Source: Streptomyces canus
Lineage (GTDB): Bacteria > Actinomycetota > Actinomycetes > Streptomycetales > Streptomycetaceae
Length of the DNA: 58,516 nt
NCBI RefSeq assembly: GCF_001514145.1
Contig: NZ_KQ948688.1
Coordinates: forward strand, 1-58,516
Direction: 5' to 3'
This document shows positions 1 through 9,372 of this stretch, piece after piece (position 1 is the first letter of the stretch; every line of letters begins with the position of its first letter). The position numbers were made by a program, and so were the translations under genes. The notes under the pieces were generated by a model, which worked only from the letters and a program-made list of their open reading frames with translations, ran no database searches and was not told the origin of the DNA.

Positions 1-456
1 TGCCGGCCGAGGTCTTCGATCACGCCGCAGCTCTCGGCAGCGTTCCTTCGCCGTCCAGGTGGAGGCGTCGGAGTCCCAGGCCTCGGCGTGCGGACCAGGT
101 GGTCGATGTCCAGGGCGCGGGCCGCGGTGAAGGAGGTGTCGTCGTACGGCGAGTACCAGCTGCCGCCGGTCAGCCGGCAACTGGTGTCCTCCTTGGGAGC
201 GGTGACCGCTTCGTCCAGGAGGACCTGGTTGCGGGTGTTGCAGCCGTCGCGGTCGGCGTCGGTCCAGTGCCGGAACTTCGTCCGCTCGTACCCGGTGCGG
301 GACTCGGTCTGAACGGGGAGTGCGGCGAGGGCGTTGCGGGCCGGCAGCGCGATCGTGTCGCCAGGGGCTGGAGACCGTGTGGGCGGTGGTGGGGGTGAGC
401 AGGACGGCGAGTAGGGACAGCGCGGCGGCCGCAGTCCGGGCGGTGGTGGAACGCAC
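1..456 (-). pseudogene. HNH nuclease family (DUF1524-like) secreted protein, broken and cut by window edge
   Basis: On the minus strand a GTG at 456 follows a good GAAGGAG site and opens a signal-peptide-like stretch (AAAALSLLAVLLTP). The frame then shifts near 345-365. The next frame carries the hallmarks of the secreted Streptomyces HNH/DUF1524 proteins: TGYERTKFRHW, DRDGCNTRNQVL and DIDHLV (the D-H of the nuclease motif). A second shift near 75-90 leads to EAWDSDASTWTAKER. Two frame breaks make it a pseudogene unless they are sequencing errors. The 3' end lies outside the window. Confidence 0.75.
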
Positions 457-1355
457 GGCGGGACTCCTTCACGAAGACCACTGGAGGGGATAGTCCGTGA
501 TCTTCGAAGCGGGTCCGGTGTCCGGCGCATGAGGTGATCGGCCGTAAGTTCAGCCGCGCGGGTGGAAGGTCCACCACCTGCCGCCCGACCGGTGCCCCTG
601 GCCGGGTGTGCGCGGTGCCGTAGGTCCTTACCGGCGCGCCGGTAAGGACCAGCAGACATTGAAGGAGTACCGCTCCTTCCGCGGCATCGCCGGCGCCCAG
701 GTCGAAGACCACGAACGCATCGCGGCGACCGATCATCCGGCCTTCGCCGGCATGCCCCGCGAGGAGACCACCTTCAACGGCACCTGCGGCACGCTGGAGA
801 CCACCAGCGCCCAGCGCGTCCGACAGGTCGCTGGGACAGGGGCCGTGCGGAGTCATGCTTGCGAAGTAGCCGACCCCGGTCGGCCCCGCCAGCGGTCAAA
901 AGGCGGCGCTCGGGGGGCGTGTTGGGAGCAGGCAGGAGCAATCAAGCACGCAGTTCCGCAAGCTGGACATCCGTAGATGCGACAGGAACGAGGAGTATCC
1001 CGCCTCAGCCTCCCGAGGAGCGCACAAAGCAGCGGGTCGCAGAACGGTTGACGACCGCGCTGTGGCCGGGACCGGTGTGGGTGCGCAGGCGGGCGAGGGC
1101 CTCGGTGCCGCGGTGGGTGGGGATGCATCTGCGGGGCCAGGCACTGGGCACGGCCGAGCGGACACACAGCCGTCCACCTCGAAAGAGTTGACGGCTCTCG
1201 CCTGTTCTCCTAAGCGAGCCCCGTATGCGACGGCCCGTCTCTGCTTCGCCCAGAGCCTGCCCCCGCTTGCCCACACTGTCACCGCAAGCGGCGTTTTGGC
1301 CAGTGTGCCCCGCTTACTCCTTGGCATGCTTACATCTTGGCCCGACGCGAAACGG
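457..1355. other. Gap with no supported intact gene
   Basis: Only an unrecognised coding-like stretch is visible on the plus strand around 660-845 (reading RSFRGIAGAQVEDHERIAAT, then FAGMPREETTFNGTCG). It lacks a convincing start and RBS and runs into low-quality sequence. A 28-bp perfect palindrome lies at 623-650. The overlapping open frames between 850 and 1330 on both strands look like shadows of GC-rich non-coding DNA. Confidence 0.4.
623..650. promoter_or_regulatory. Perfect 28-bp palindrome, operator-like
   Basis: The arm ggtccttaccggcg is followed directly by its exact reverse complement, with no loop. A zero-loop palindrome is a poor terminator and resembles a dimeric repressor operator; the core TTACCGGCGCGCCGGTAA is similar in style to TetR-type sites. 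No intact gene starts just downstream, so the target gene may be decayed. Confidence 0.45.
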
Positions 1356-2213
1356 TCAGCGGTGATTGCGCGCGGTGGTGTGGATGTGTTCCAGGGCGTC
1401 GAGGACGATGGTGTGGCGGTGCCAGTGCAGCCATCGGCCCACGGTGGCGCCGGTCTTCTCCAAGGCGGTGAGCTGTGTCTGGCTGAGGCCTGCCAGGGGT
1501 TGTTCGTGGTGGGAGGAGATCATGCCGAGCACGTGGCCACGACTGGTCAGGGGGAGGCTGTGGGCGGCGCGGCTGCCGGCCTGGAGGATGGCGTGGCGGG
1601 AATCGTCATCGAAGATGTCGGCTGATTCCACGTCTTTCACGGTGATCTGCTGACGCTGCTGGGCGGCCTGCGCGCATAGGGTGGTCGAATCCTGGACGAA
1701 GGCGAAGAAGTCGGTGAAATGGCGGTTCAGGCCAGTGTGCTTCTCCAGGCGCAGCATCCCGTGTTCGGCGAGCTGGACGTTGCCCATATCGGTTTCGGTG
1801 ACGTGCAGGACCCGCCGTAGCGCCGTCCGAAGAACCACTGCTTGACTTTCGACATCCGCCCCTTGCAGCGCCAGATCCGGCAGCGCTGGGGCGACGAAGC
1901 GGACCCGGCGCGAAAACCACTGCCTGGCCCCGGCGTCCGGGCCGGCGATGCGCACCACGGCGTCAGCGAGCGTATGCAGCTTGATGTTGAAGCGCTGAGA
2001 CGTCTGCTTCAGCAGTTCGAACCCATCGGCGGGACCGGCCAGACGGTAGCGGTGGACCAGGATTCGCTGCGCCAGTTCGACCGCGGCCCGCGCGAGCTGC
2101 CGGTTGCGCACCTCGAGTGCACCCGCCGCAGCCGTGGGTACGCCCTCACGAGGCACGTCCGTGCGGGGACCGACTGGCAAGGGGCCGGACATGTCTTGGT
2201 TTCCGTCGATCAC
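1356..2213 (-). CDS. ANTAR-GAF domain regulator
   Basis: A probable transcription-antitermination regulator of 285 residues. The N-terminal third (about residues 35-95: EVRNRQLARAAVELAQRIL, then ADGFELLKQTSQRFNIKLHT) matches the ANTAR RNA-binding domain. The rest reads as a GAF sensor domain (DMGNVQLAEHGMLRLEKHTG, FFAFVQDS, SLPLTSRGHVLGMISSHHE). The order ANTAR-then-GAF is less usual than GAF-ANTAR but occurs in actinobacteria. I chose GTG 2213 because AGGAGG sits 7 nt upstream (2221-2226); the upstream ATG at 2234 has no such site. It appears monocistronic. The ligand is unknown. Confidence 0.85.
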   Translation of the reverse strand: MIDGNQDMSGPLPVGPRTDVPREGVPTAAAGALEVRNRQLARAAVELAQRILVHRYRLAGPADGFELLKQTSQRFNIKLHTLADAVVRIAGPDAGARQWFSRRVRFVAPALPDLALQGADVESQAVVLRTALRRVLHVTETDMGNVQLAEHGMLRLEKHTGLNRHFTDFFAFVQDSTTLCAQAAQQRQQITVKDVESADIFDDDSRHAILQAGSRAAHSLPLTSRGHVLGMISSHHEQPLAGLSQTQLTALEKTGATVGRWLHWHRHTIVLDALEHIHTTARNHR

Positions 2214-3128
2214 AACGGCACCTCCTGAGGGCATAAGGACACGAAAGGACCGCAGGAGCTCACGCCGGCTCGCGACGCGTCCTGCGGTGTGCCTGTGGCC
2301 TAAGCACTCGCCCTCAGCCTAAACACACGACCTCCCGGCTCGATACAGGGCCTCACCTGCCAGAAGTTCTAAATCGCGGGCTCGCGGAGTCTTCGGGCTT
2401 CAGCGTGGGCTGTCGTGTGCGGTGAAGAGTTCGCGAGTTCCCGGACGGGCGCGTGTGCGTCTGCTGGATGGCGGAGGGCGCGGAGGCCGGATCCGAACGT
2501 CGCACTGGAGGCGGTACGGATCCTGGTGGCGACGCTCGAGAATGCGGACTGGACGTGGAGCCGACCACCACCGCCGTCGACGAGCTGCGTGTGCGGTACC
2601 GGGGGAAGGACCGCTGCCCATTGATGCTCATCGTCCCGACCAAGGCGCGCCGGTACCGCACACGGTGGCGCGACAGACACCAAGACGACCAGACACTGCA
2701 CCAGTGTGGTTGAGATTCTCTGCTGCTCTCTCGGCTCTGGTCCCTGTCAGGGTATGAGATTGATCTTGCTTCGTAGACGACGCCTGATGAGCTGCGTATC
2801 TAACAGGCCGTGTACGCGTGGCACTCCGGCCACCGTCACGAAGTCATTGTCCACTCGGAGGACGATGTGCCCGTGATGGACTGCGGTCGCACACACCAAC
2901 AGGTCGACCACTCCTGCGCACGATGCCGGGCCTGCTGAGTCAGGTAACTTCTGGGGAGGCGACTTCTGCTCGGGGAGCGAGAACGTCGCACTCACGTATG
3001 GCACCGCCGAGCCAGGCTGGCTCCGTCGTTCCCCCCATGGTGACGAAGCCAGCCTGCGTCCCGGGCTCCTCCGCGTCCATGGGCCCGGGGAGCTCCTGTC
3101 GGAGATCGGTGTTCGCTCTGAACGGTCG
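2214..3128. other. Gap, promoter region plus decayed sequence
   Basis: 2214-2340 should hold the promoter of the ANTAR gene. From 2440 to 2700 two plus-strand frames look weakly coding in sequence (DPNVALEAVRILVATLENAD, then VDELRVRYRGKDRCPLMLIV), as if one gene was frameshifted near 2555; I do not recognise the family. Nothing is supported in 2750-3128. Confidence 0.35.
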
Positions 3129-4346
3129 TCATTCGTCAGCCGAGTTCTCTTTCTGCCACCTCCACTGCCAGAGCGCGCTGGCCCGGTGGTGGTGTTCTAA
3201 GCCGTCACCGAGAGGACCTACCCGCTCAATCGCCTTGGCGGTGCGCGGGTCGTCGCGCAGGGCGAGACCGTAGGCGGCCTCCAGACGCACGAGTTGGTTG
3301 TCGTCGTCGAGCAGCTCTGCCAGGGCGTCGGCGACGGCGGGCGTACCGTCCCGGGAGCCGGCCAGTGCCGCCACTGCCACACCCCGTGGGACGGCATCCG
3401 GGTCCTCGTTCAGTAGGCGCAGCGCTCGGGTGGTCTCCGAGAGGAGGTCGTCGTCTCGCATGCTCGCCGTACATGCTATGAGCCGCACCTCGGCGTCCGG
3501 GTCGCGCATGAGGGCGCGCACGGCGGCCCTGGCTGCCGGGGTGCGGGGAGCGTGGTGCGCGGAGAGGGCGTAGGGCACTTCGCGGCGTACGCGCGGGTCG
3601 GGGTGGTCGCAGTAGAGGAGGCCGATGGCTTCCTGGCCTGGATGGTCGTGGTCGGTGAAGCCGTCGAGCACCTTCGCGAGTATCTCGCCGTCCGTTTCCT
3701 CAACCGACCAGGCGGCCAGGAGTTCGCTCTCCTCTTCTTCGAAGTGAGGGCTGGCGTCGAGGAACCCCCACATCCGCAGGTAATCCACCACGAACCGGCG
3801 ATGCGCCGGGTCACGGTCGTGGAGATGGGCCACCACGGCCGACCAGGTCTCAAGGCTGCGGCGCTGCGTGATGCGGAAGGCCCACTCCAGCGAGGTCAGG
3901 ATGGCCCCATGCCCATCTCGTACGATCAGGTCGCCGAGTGAGACCTGATCGACCCAGTCGTATTCGTCGTCCTGAACGCGGACCGTCGTGGCCGGACCCG
4001 GAACGCTCGTCCTGCGCCGCAGTTCCTCGACCGCGCCCGTCTCGTACCAGTGCCGTGCCAAGGCGAGCATCCGTTCACGGGTGGCTTGCGAAAGCCGCAG
4101 CCGGGGCTCCGTGCCCAGCACCGCTGAGAAAACCGCCGGGGAGCCACCGTCGATGGCGCCCCACAGCGGTGTGGTCCCGTCCGGCAACACCAGGTCAGCA
4201 TCCGCACCTCCCTCCACCAGCGCCTTGGCCACCGGCGCGTCGTACACCGGCGCGGCCCCGCACAGCACCGGCAGCCCGCCCGCGTCCACCGCGTCCGGAT
4301 CCGCGCCCCGATCCAACAGATCCCGCACCGCGAGCGGGAAGCCCAC
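3129..4346 (-). CDS. Ankyrin-repeat / HEAT-repeat protein, N-terminus possibly lost
   Basis: A 405-residue repeat protein. Residues 1-100 contain ankyrin-type units (AVRDLLDRGADPDAVDAGGL, then AKALVEGGADADLVLPDGTT). Residues about 240-390 are alpha-helical HEAT-like units with DPDAEVRLIA, DPDAVPRGVAVAALA and DDDNQLVRLEAAYGLA. Such proteins bind other proteins; no catalytic motif is visible. The frame opens upstream of GTG 4346 with LFEAPPLRR, which looks like homologous coding sequence, until a TAG about 20 codons up, and no RBS precedes the GTG. The true 5' end is probably truncated or frameshifted. Confidence 0.7.
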   Translation of the reverse strand: MGFPLAVRDLLDRGADPDAVDAGGLPVLCGAAPVYDAPVAKALVEGGADADLVLPDGTTPLWGAIDGGSPAVFSAVLGTEPRLRLSQATRERMLALARHWYETGAVEELRRRTSVPGPATTVRVQDDEYDWVDQVSLGDLIVRDGHGAILTSLEWAFRITQRRSLETWSAVVAHLHDRDPAHRRFVVDYLRMWGFLDASPHFEEEESELLAAWSVEETDGEILAKVLDGFTDHDHPGQEAIGLLYCDHPDPRVRREVPYALSAHHAPRTPAARAAVRALMRDPDAEVRLIACTASMRDDDLLSETTRALRLLNEDPDAVPRGVAVAALAGSRDGTPAVADALAELLDDDNQLVRLEAAYGLALRDDPRTAKAIERVGPLGDGLEHHHRASALWQWRWQKENSADE

Positions 4347-4463
4347 GCGGCGGAGTGGTGGCGCCTCGAATAGGTGATGCGGGCGAAGCGGAGCCGACCG
4401 CTACCGTCGCCGAGGAGAAACCATCGCCGCGCTCCTGGCCGACACCCTCGCGTGGGTGAGCGC

Positions 4464-4676
4464 GTGAGCACCACGAGCCTGTACAAGATCGGGACCAGCG
4501 AGGCCGACGACGGCACTATGGTCCCCGCCGAAGGCATCTGGACCCCAATCCGTGACGACGCGGCCGGCAACGGGTTCATCACCTACGGCGGGCTGCACGT
4601 CGCCGGCATCGGATCCCCGAACGACGACCGCCCGCACCCGGACAGGATCGTCTTCCTTGGCAAGTCAGCGTGTTGA
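4464..4676 (+). CDS. Small hypothetical protein or fragment
   Basis: GTG 4464 opens a 70-residue frame (STTSLYKIGTSEADDGTMVP, then GNGFITYGGLHVAGIGSPND). The composition looks like real protein (F, Y, I, N present) rather than a GC shadow. The RBS is weak and the family is not recognised. It may be the rest of a larger gene rearranged against the broken ankyrin-gene start. Confidence 0.35.
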   Translation: MSTTSLYKIGTSEADDGTMVPAEGIWTPIRDDAAGNGFITYGGLHVAGIGSPNDDRPHPDRIVFLGKSAC

Positions 4677-4840
4677 AGGAGTTGTGAGTGAAAACAGCGG
4701 ACGAGGCTTCATCGGCTTGAGTGCGTGACGCTGTCGGGGATCTTGAAATTCATGGCTGCTGAGCGAGCGAAGAGTTCGCAGGACTCACGCGGTGCGTATA
4801 TGGGGGTAGCGGAAGAGGGGAATGAGGGGAGGGGCTGCAC

Positions 4841-5422
4841 CTAGTTCGGGTCGAGGGTGGCCTGGATGGCCGGGGCGAGGCCGCTTTCGATCTCGTCCGG
4901 CGTCAGGGTGGTCACTGCCGGGAGGCGTAGCAGATAGCGGGTGAGCCCGAGGCCGAGGAGCTGCGCGGAGACCAGGCCGGCCCGGCGTGCGGCGAGTTCG
5001 GGGGGCAGGGCGGCGGCAAGCGCCGGGTTGACCTGCGCTGCGAAGATCTCGTGCATCCGCGCTGCGGCCTGTTCATTGGTGACCGCCGAACGCAGCAGGA
5101 CCAGTAGTGCGTCGTCGGCCGGGTCGCCCTCCCAGCGTTCGAGGAAGTGCCGCACCAGGGCCTCGGCGACTTCATCCGCCGGAATGCCGGTGAGGTCCGG
5201 CAGGCGCAGGTCGATGGCGAGGGTCGCGTCGAAGAGCTGGGCCTTGTTGCCGAAGTAGCGCATGACCATGGACGCGTCGATACCCGCGTCTGAGGCCACG
5301 GCTCGGATGGTGGTGCGCTCGTAGCCCTGGGCGGCGAATCGTTCGCGTGCGGCGCGCAGGATCGCTGCCTTGGTGCGATCTGAGCGCCTGTCGGTGGTGC
5401 TGGTTTTGGTGCCTTGAGTCAT
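4841..5422 (-). CDS. TetR/AcrR family repressor
   Basis: A 193-residue regulator. Residues 14-62 form the TetR DNA-binding domain (TKAAILRAARERFAAQGYER, then VASDAGIDASMVMRYFGNKA); the C-terminal helical half is the ligand and dimer domain. It is divergent from the FAD monooxygenase at 5551. The 128-bp gap is packed with overlapping CCAAC-N4-GTTGG operators, the nearest starting one base from its own ATG. The start lacks an RBS; a TACATT -10-like hexamer ends 7 nt before the ATG, so the transcript is probably leaderless. It likely represses itself and the monooxygenase. Confidence 0.9.
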   Translation of the reverse strand: MTQGTKTSTTDRRSDRTKAAILRAARERFAAQGYERTTIRAVASDAGIDASMVMRYFGNKAQLFDATLAIDLRLPDLTGIPADEVAEALVRHFLERWEGDPADDALLVLLRSAVTNEQAAARMHEIFAAQVNPALAAALPPELAARRAGLVSAQLLGLGLTRYLLRLPAVTTLTPDEIESGLAPAIQATLDPN

Positions 5423-5453
5423 GCCAACGAATGTAGGCCAACGCGTGTTGACT
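5423..5453. promoter_or_regulatory. Operator cluster A, two overlapping sites
   Basis: Two overlapping inverted repeats with a 4-nt spacer: GCCAAC-GAAT-GTAGGC (centre 5430.5) and GGCCAAC-GCGT-GTTGACT (centre 5444.5), with centres 14 bp apart. They cover the TetR gene's presumed -10 region and lie immediately upstream of its start codon, which suggests autorepression. Confidence 0.75.
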
Positions 5454-5477
5454 TTCCAGTGCGGAACCGCGCATCAT

Positions 5478-5522
5478 GTCAACGAACGTTGGCCAACATA
5501 TGTTGGCCAACGGTTGTTGGCT
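5478..5522. promoter_or_regulatory. Operator cluster B, three overlapping sites
   Basis: Three overlapping inverted repeats share half-sites: GTCAAC-GAAC-GTTGGCC, GGCCAAC-ATAT-GTTGGCC (inside a perfect 26-bp palindrome, 5487-5512) and GGCCAAC-GGTT-GTTGGCT. Centres fall at 5485.5, 5499.5 and 5513.5, again a 14-bp pitch. The cluster lies 29 bp upstream of the monooxygenase start and probably covers its promoter. Confidence 0.8.
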
Positions 5523-5550
5523 CCTGTTGGATCAGAAGGGGAACACCGTC

Positions 5551-6681
5551 ATGAACACCACCGCACTCCCTGCCCGTACGGAGGTCGCCATCGTCGGCGC
5601 CGGACCGACCGGGCTCGCACTCGCTGTCACGCTCGCCTCCGCCGGCATCGACTTCGTCGTCCTGGACCGATTGGCCGAGGGTGCGAACACCTCGCGGGCT
5701 GCCGTCGTCCATGCCCGCACCTTGGAGGTCCTGGACGAACTCGCAGCCTCCGAGGAGCTGATCGCGCGAGGCGTTCAGGTCACCCGGTTCGCTGTCCGCG
5801 ACGGCGGCCGTCGGCTGCTGACCGTGCCGTTCGACAAGCTCCCCACGCCCCACCCGTACACGCTGATGGTTCCCCAGTACGAGACCGAGGGCGTGCTGCT
5901 GGACCGGCTGCGCGCGCTCGGTGGCGCCGTGCACCGCCCCTGTGAGGTCGCCTCCGTCGTTCAGGACGAGGACGGCGTGACGCTCACCATGACCACCGGC
6001 CAGACGCTGCGCGCCGCATACGCGGTCGGCGCCGACGGCATGCACAGCATCGTGCGCGAAGCGGCTGGCATCAGCTTCACCGGCAACGCCTACGCCCAGT
6101 CCTTCGTGCTCGCCGACGTCACGATGGACTGGGCCCCCGGGCCTATCGAGGTCTCACTCACCTTCGGCACCGCCGGACTCACCGTCGTCGCTCCGCTCCC
6201 CGGCGGCCACTACCGGGTCGTCGCCACCGTGGACGACGCGCCCGCCACACCAGACCTCGGCTTCGTCCAGCGTCTGCTCGACGAACGGGCCCCCGGCCAG
6301 GCCAAAATCAGCGGCCTGGCGTGGTCGTCACGGTTCCGGGTGCACCACCGGGTCGCCGACCGTTACCGCGTTGGCCGTCTGCTGCTGGCCGGCGACGCCG
6401 CCCATGTCCACAGCCCCGCCGGTGGCCAGGGCATGAACACCGGCATCCAGGACGGCTACACGCTCGGCCGGGCGTTCGCCACCGGGCAGCTCGACGGCTA
6501 CGAGGCGCAACGCCGCCGCGTCGCCCAGCGGGTGGTCGGCTTCACCCACCGGATGACCCGAGTGGCCACCACGCGCAACGCGATGGCTCGCGGGGCACGA
6601 AACTTCGCGCTTCCCCTGCTCGGCCACACGGCGATGCCCCGGAAGCTTGCCACCGAACTCGCTGAACTCAACTACCGGTAA
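5551..6681 (+). CDS. FAD-dependent monooxygenase (class A flavoprotein hydroxylase)
   Basis: A predicted aromatic or polyketide hydroxylase of 376 residues that uses FAD and NAD(P)H. The N-terminal Rossmann motif VAIVGAGPTGLALAVTLASA binds the ADP of FAD. The second FAD motif GDAAHVHSPAGGQGMNTGIQ is near residue 285. It lacks the thioredoxin-like C-terminal domain of the longer phenol-hydroxylase type, so it resembles compact enzymes that modify antibiotics or natural products. ATG 5551 with AAGGGGAA upstream is preferred over the in-frame ATG at 5476, which lies within the operator array. TetR control is inferred from that array. The substrate cannot be told from sequence. Confidence 0.88.
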   Translation: MNTTALPARTEVAIVGAGPTGLALAVTLASAGIDFVVLDRLAEGANTSRAAVVHARTLEVLDELAASEELIARGVQVTRFAVRDGGRRLLTVPFDKLPTPHPYTLMVPQYETEGVLLDRLRALGGAVHRPCEVASVVQDEDGVTLTMTTGQTLRAAYAVGADGMHSIVREAAGISFTGNAYAQSFVLADVTMDWAPGPIEVSLTFGTAGLTVVAPLPGGHYRVVATVDDAPATPDLGFVQRLLDERAPGQAKISGLAWSSRFRVHHRVADRYRVGRLLLAGDAAHVHSPAGGQGMNTGIQDGYTLGRAFATGQLDGYEAQRRRVAQRVVGFTHRMTRVATTRNAMARGARNFALPLLGHTAMPRKLATELAELNYR

Positions 6682-6701
6682 CCAGCAGATTCGAAGGCCC
6701 C

Positions 6702-6914
6702 TCAGGGCGTCTCTTCGAATGCCAGTACGTCGTGGCCGGTGTCCCAGAGCAGGGTCAGCAGGGCGCGTACCGACGCCTGGTCGACGTTCTCGACGACCAG
6801 TACGGTGCCGTCCGCGCCGGGCGTCGACACGTGGTCGAACCTGGTGCGGATCACGTCCAGCAGGGTGTGGGAGATCGGTCCGCGCAGTGTCAGCTCGTAG
6901 CGGGTGGGGGCCAT
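6702..6914 (-). CDS. Small conserved hypothetical protein
   Basis: A 70-residue protein beginning MAPTRYELTLRGPISHTLLD and ending in a hydrophobic/acidic pattern (VRALLTLLWDTGHDVLAFEE). It reads like a small alpha/beta domain. The start is ATG 6914; an upstream in-frame extension to 6953 has low-complexity coding and no better RBS. It lies just downstream of the LuxR regulator (68 bp) on the same strand and may be co-transcribed. Function not recognised. Confidence 0.6.
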   Translation of the reverse strand: MAPTRYELTLRGPISHTLLDVIRTRFDHVSTPGADGTVLVVENVDQASVRALLTLLWDTGHDVLAFEETP

Positions 6915-6981
6915 GCGTTCAGGGAACACGCCGTCCGGGCGGCAGCGCACCACCCGTGGCGGATGAGTACCCGGGGTGGGG

Positions 6982-9219
6982 TCAGATCAGGCCGAGTTCG
7001 CGTGCCGTGGTGACGGCGTCGTGCCGGGAGGCGACACCGAGCTTGCGGTAGAGGGCCTTGTTGTACGCCTTGACCGTGTTGATGGACAGGAACAGTGCCG
7101 CCCCGATCTCCCGCTGGGTCGCCGTTCCCTGCAGTGCTCGCAGGATGGACAGCTCGCGGTCGGTGAGTTCCTCCGCGAGGACGCCGGAGCGTACGGCGGT
7201 GCGGGCGCCGGCCCGGCCCAAGCGCGCTTCGCTCTCTTCGAGCCGCTGCCTCGCGTAAGTGCTCACCGGCTCCTCGTCCACCACCTCGCGGGCTCGCGCC
7301 AGTGCGGCGCGGGCGGCGGGCCGGTCCCCGCGGGCGAGCTCGGCGTCGGCGAGGTACAGCAGACCGAGGAAGAGCACGGTCGGCCGCGGGTGCAGTTCGG
7401 CGAGGGGGACGGCGCGGCGCAGCAGAGCGGCGGCCGCCTCCGTGTCGGCGTTCTGGTAGCTGCGCCTGGCCTGGGCGATGCGCAGTGGGGCCAGCCCCGG
7501 CGTGCTCGTCTCCTGCCCGTCGCGCTCGACTGCGTCGGCGAGCGGACCGGCCTCGCGCAGGACCCGGTCGCAGTCTTCGCCGCGGCAGTCTTCGACGAGG
7601 CTGATCGTCAGCGTGCCGGCTGCCTGAAGCATCAGCGACGGCGGCCACGCCTTGCGGTGGGTCGGTGACGACCACAGGTGGAGCAGCAGCGTCGCGGCCT
7701 CGTCGAAACGTCCGTCGCGGGCCAGCATGGCCCCCAGTGCCGCCCGCACGGTGGGATGCCCGGCGCCGCCTGCCTCGGTTTCCTCGCGCAGCGCCTGCTG
7801 CACCATGACGATGGATCGCGCGGCCTCGGCGTCCGACATGCCAAAGCCCGCCCGCACGCAGAGCACGGCGCTGCGGAAGCTGTGCCAGCCGGGGACGGCG
7901 GTGTCGGGGGCGCCGCCCGCCTCGCAGACGTCCAGCCAGCGGTTGACCCGCTCCTGATCGCCGCACAGCGCCGCCGTGTAGGCCAGTGAGAACGCCAGCG
8001 CGGGGCCCACCGCCCGCATGGGCAACCGCTCGCCGAACTGCAGGTAGGTCGCCGCGGCCCCGCGTGGGAAGAACCAGCTCTCCGCGTGGCGCAGCATCAG
8101 CTCAGCGGCGTCGTCGTCGCGGCCGGCGCGCAGCAGGTGGTGTACCGCGTCATCGATGCGGCCCTCGTCGGCGAACCAGGCCGCGGCATGGCCGAGGACC
8201 TCCCGCGGGTCGGTGGTGGCCTCGCGGGCCAGGACGTCGCGGAGCAGGTGATGGCACCGGTACCACTGCCGTTCGTCGTCCAGGGCGGCCACGAACAGAT
8301 CTGCCCGGACCAGACCTGCCAGTACCTCGGCCGACCCCGTCACCTGCAGTGCGGCGTCGCACAGCGATCCGGAGAGCCGCTCCAGCGGCGCGGCCCTGAC
8401 GAGCAGGTCGCGGTGGCTCGGCGCGAGGCTCGGGAGTACCTCGGCCGCGAAGTAGTCCAGCAGGTGCCGGTCATCGGCGTGCACCTTCGCCGGGTTCGCC
8501 CGAAGTGCCAGGGCAGCCAGCTGCAGACCCGCCGCCCACCCCTCGGTCCGCTCCCACACGGCTGCCGCCGCGGCGTTGTCGAGGTCGTGCCCCGACACCG
8601 CCGACACCAGGGCGGCAGCCTCCTCGGGCGAGAACCGCAGCTGCGCCGCCCGCAGCTCGGTCAGGTCGCCGCGGGCCCGCAGCCGCGCGATCGGCAGCGG
8701 CGGGTCCGTACGCGCGGCGATCACGATCCGCAGCGAAGCGGGCAGGTACGCCACCAGGTATTCGACCGCCTCGTGGATCCGCGAGTCGGCGAGCAGGTGG
8801 TAGTCGTCGAGCACCAACACGTGCGGTACCTCTGATGCGGCCAGCTCGTTCAGCAGCATCGGCAGCGCGAGGTCGACCGGGGAGACGTCGGCCGCGGCCA
8901 ATGCCTGCAGCGGGCCGGTGCTGATCGCGTCGCCGGCGTTGTGCAGCGCGGTGAGTACGTAACTCCAGAACCGGACGGGTTCGTCGTCGCTCTCGTCGAG
9001 CGAGACCCAGGCGATACGGCGCTTCTCGCCGGGGTCCGCGGCCCAGCCGCTGAGCAGGCTCGTCTTGCCCCAGCCGGCGGGCGCCACCACCACGGTCAGC
9101 CGGGTCCCGGCCAGACGCAACTGCTGCTGCAGGCGTTCGCGGGGGACCGCGCCGGCCCGGGCCGGTGGGACCACCTGTTTCACGGTGAGCAGTGGCCGCA
9201 CAGGCCTGTCCGATGTCAC
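6982..9219 (-). CDS. LuxR family regulator of the large ATP-binding (LAL/MalT-like) type
   Basis: A 745-residue ATP-dependent transcription activator. The Walker A motif APAGWGKTSLL is at residues 46-56 and the Walker B VLVLDDYHLL near 135-143. A long helical TPR-like sensor region follows, and a C-terminal LuxR helix-turn-helix (LTDRELSILRALQGTATQRE, then SINTVKAYNKALYRKLGV). GTG 9219 is chosen because GGGAG lies just upstream and the longer frame above it is non-coding in composition. The gene is divergent from the nitroreductase-like gene at 9373 (153-bp gap), which it probably controls, perhaps with the downstream efflux pump. Confidence 0.88.
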   Translation of the reverse strand: MTSDRPVRPLLTVKQVVPPARAGAVPRERLQQQLRLAGTRLTVVVAPAGWGKTSLLSGWAADPGEKRRIAWVSLDESDDEPVRFWSYVLTALHNAGDAISTGPLQALAAADVSPVDLALPMLLNELAASEVPHVLVLDDYHLLADSRIHEAVEYLVAYLPASLRIVIAARTDPPLPIARLRARGDLTELRAAQLRFSPEEAAALVSAVSGHDLDNAAAAAVWERTEGWAAGLQLAALALRANPAKVHADDRHLLDYFAAEVLPSLAPSHRDLLVRAAPLERLSGSLCDAALQVTGSAEVLAGLVRADLFVAALDDERQWYRCHHLLRDVLAREATTDPREVLGHAAAWFADEGRIDDAVHHLLRAGRDDDAAELMLRHAESWFFPRGAAATYLQFGERLPMRAVGPALAFSLAYTAALCGDQERVNRWLDVCEAGGAPDTAVPGWHSFRSAVLCVRAGFGMSDAEAARSIVMVQQALREETEAGGAGHPTVRAALGAMLARDGRFDEAATLLLHLWSSPTHRKAWPPSLMLQAAGTLTISLVEDCRGEDCDRVLREAGPLADAVERDGQETSTPGLAPLRIAQARRSYQNADTEAAAALLRRAVPLAELHPRPTVLFLGLLYLADAELARGDRPAARAALARAREVVDEEPVSTYARQRLEESEARLGRAGARTAVRSGVLAEELTDRELSILRALQGTATQREIGAALFLSINTVKAYNKALYRKLGVASRHDAVTTARELGLI

Positions 9220-9372
9220 GACGCTCCCGACCTGCGGCCCGGCACCGCAACTCGACGCCGATTCTGCCAGCTGGACCACCCGGGGTACATCTGGCGGCGG
9301 GGTGGTGTGCCAGCACCCTGTCCGACGCGATTGTCCTGTCACAACCCGGGGCCGCGCGACAGGAGAGACGCC

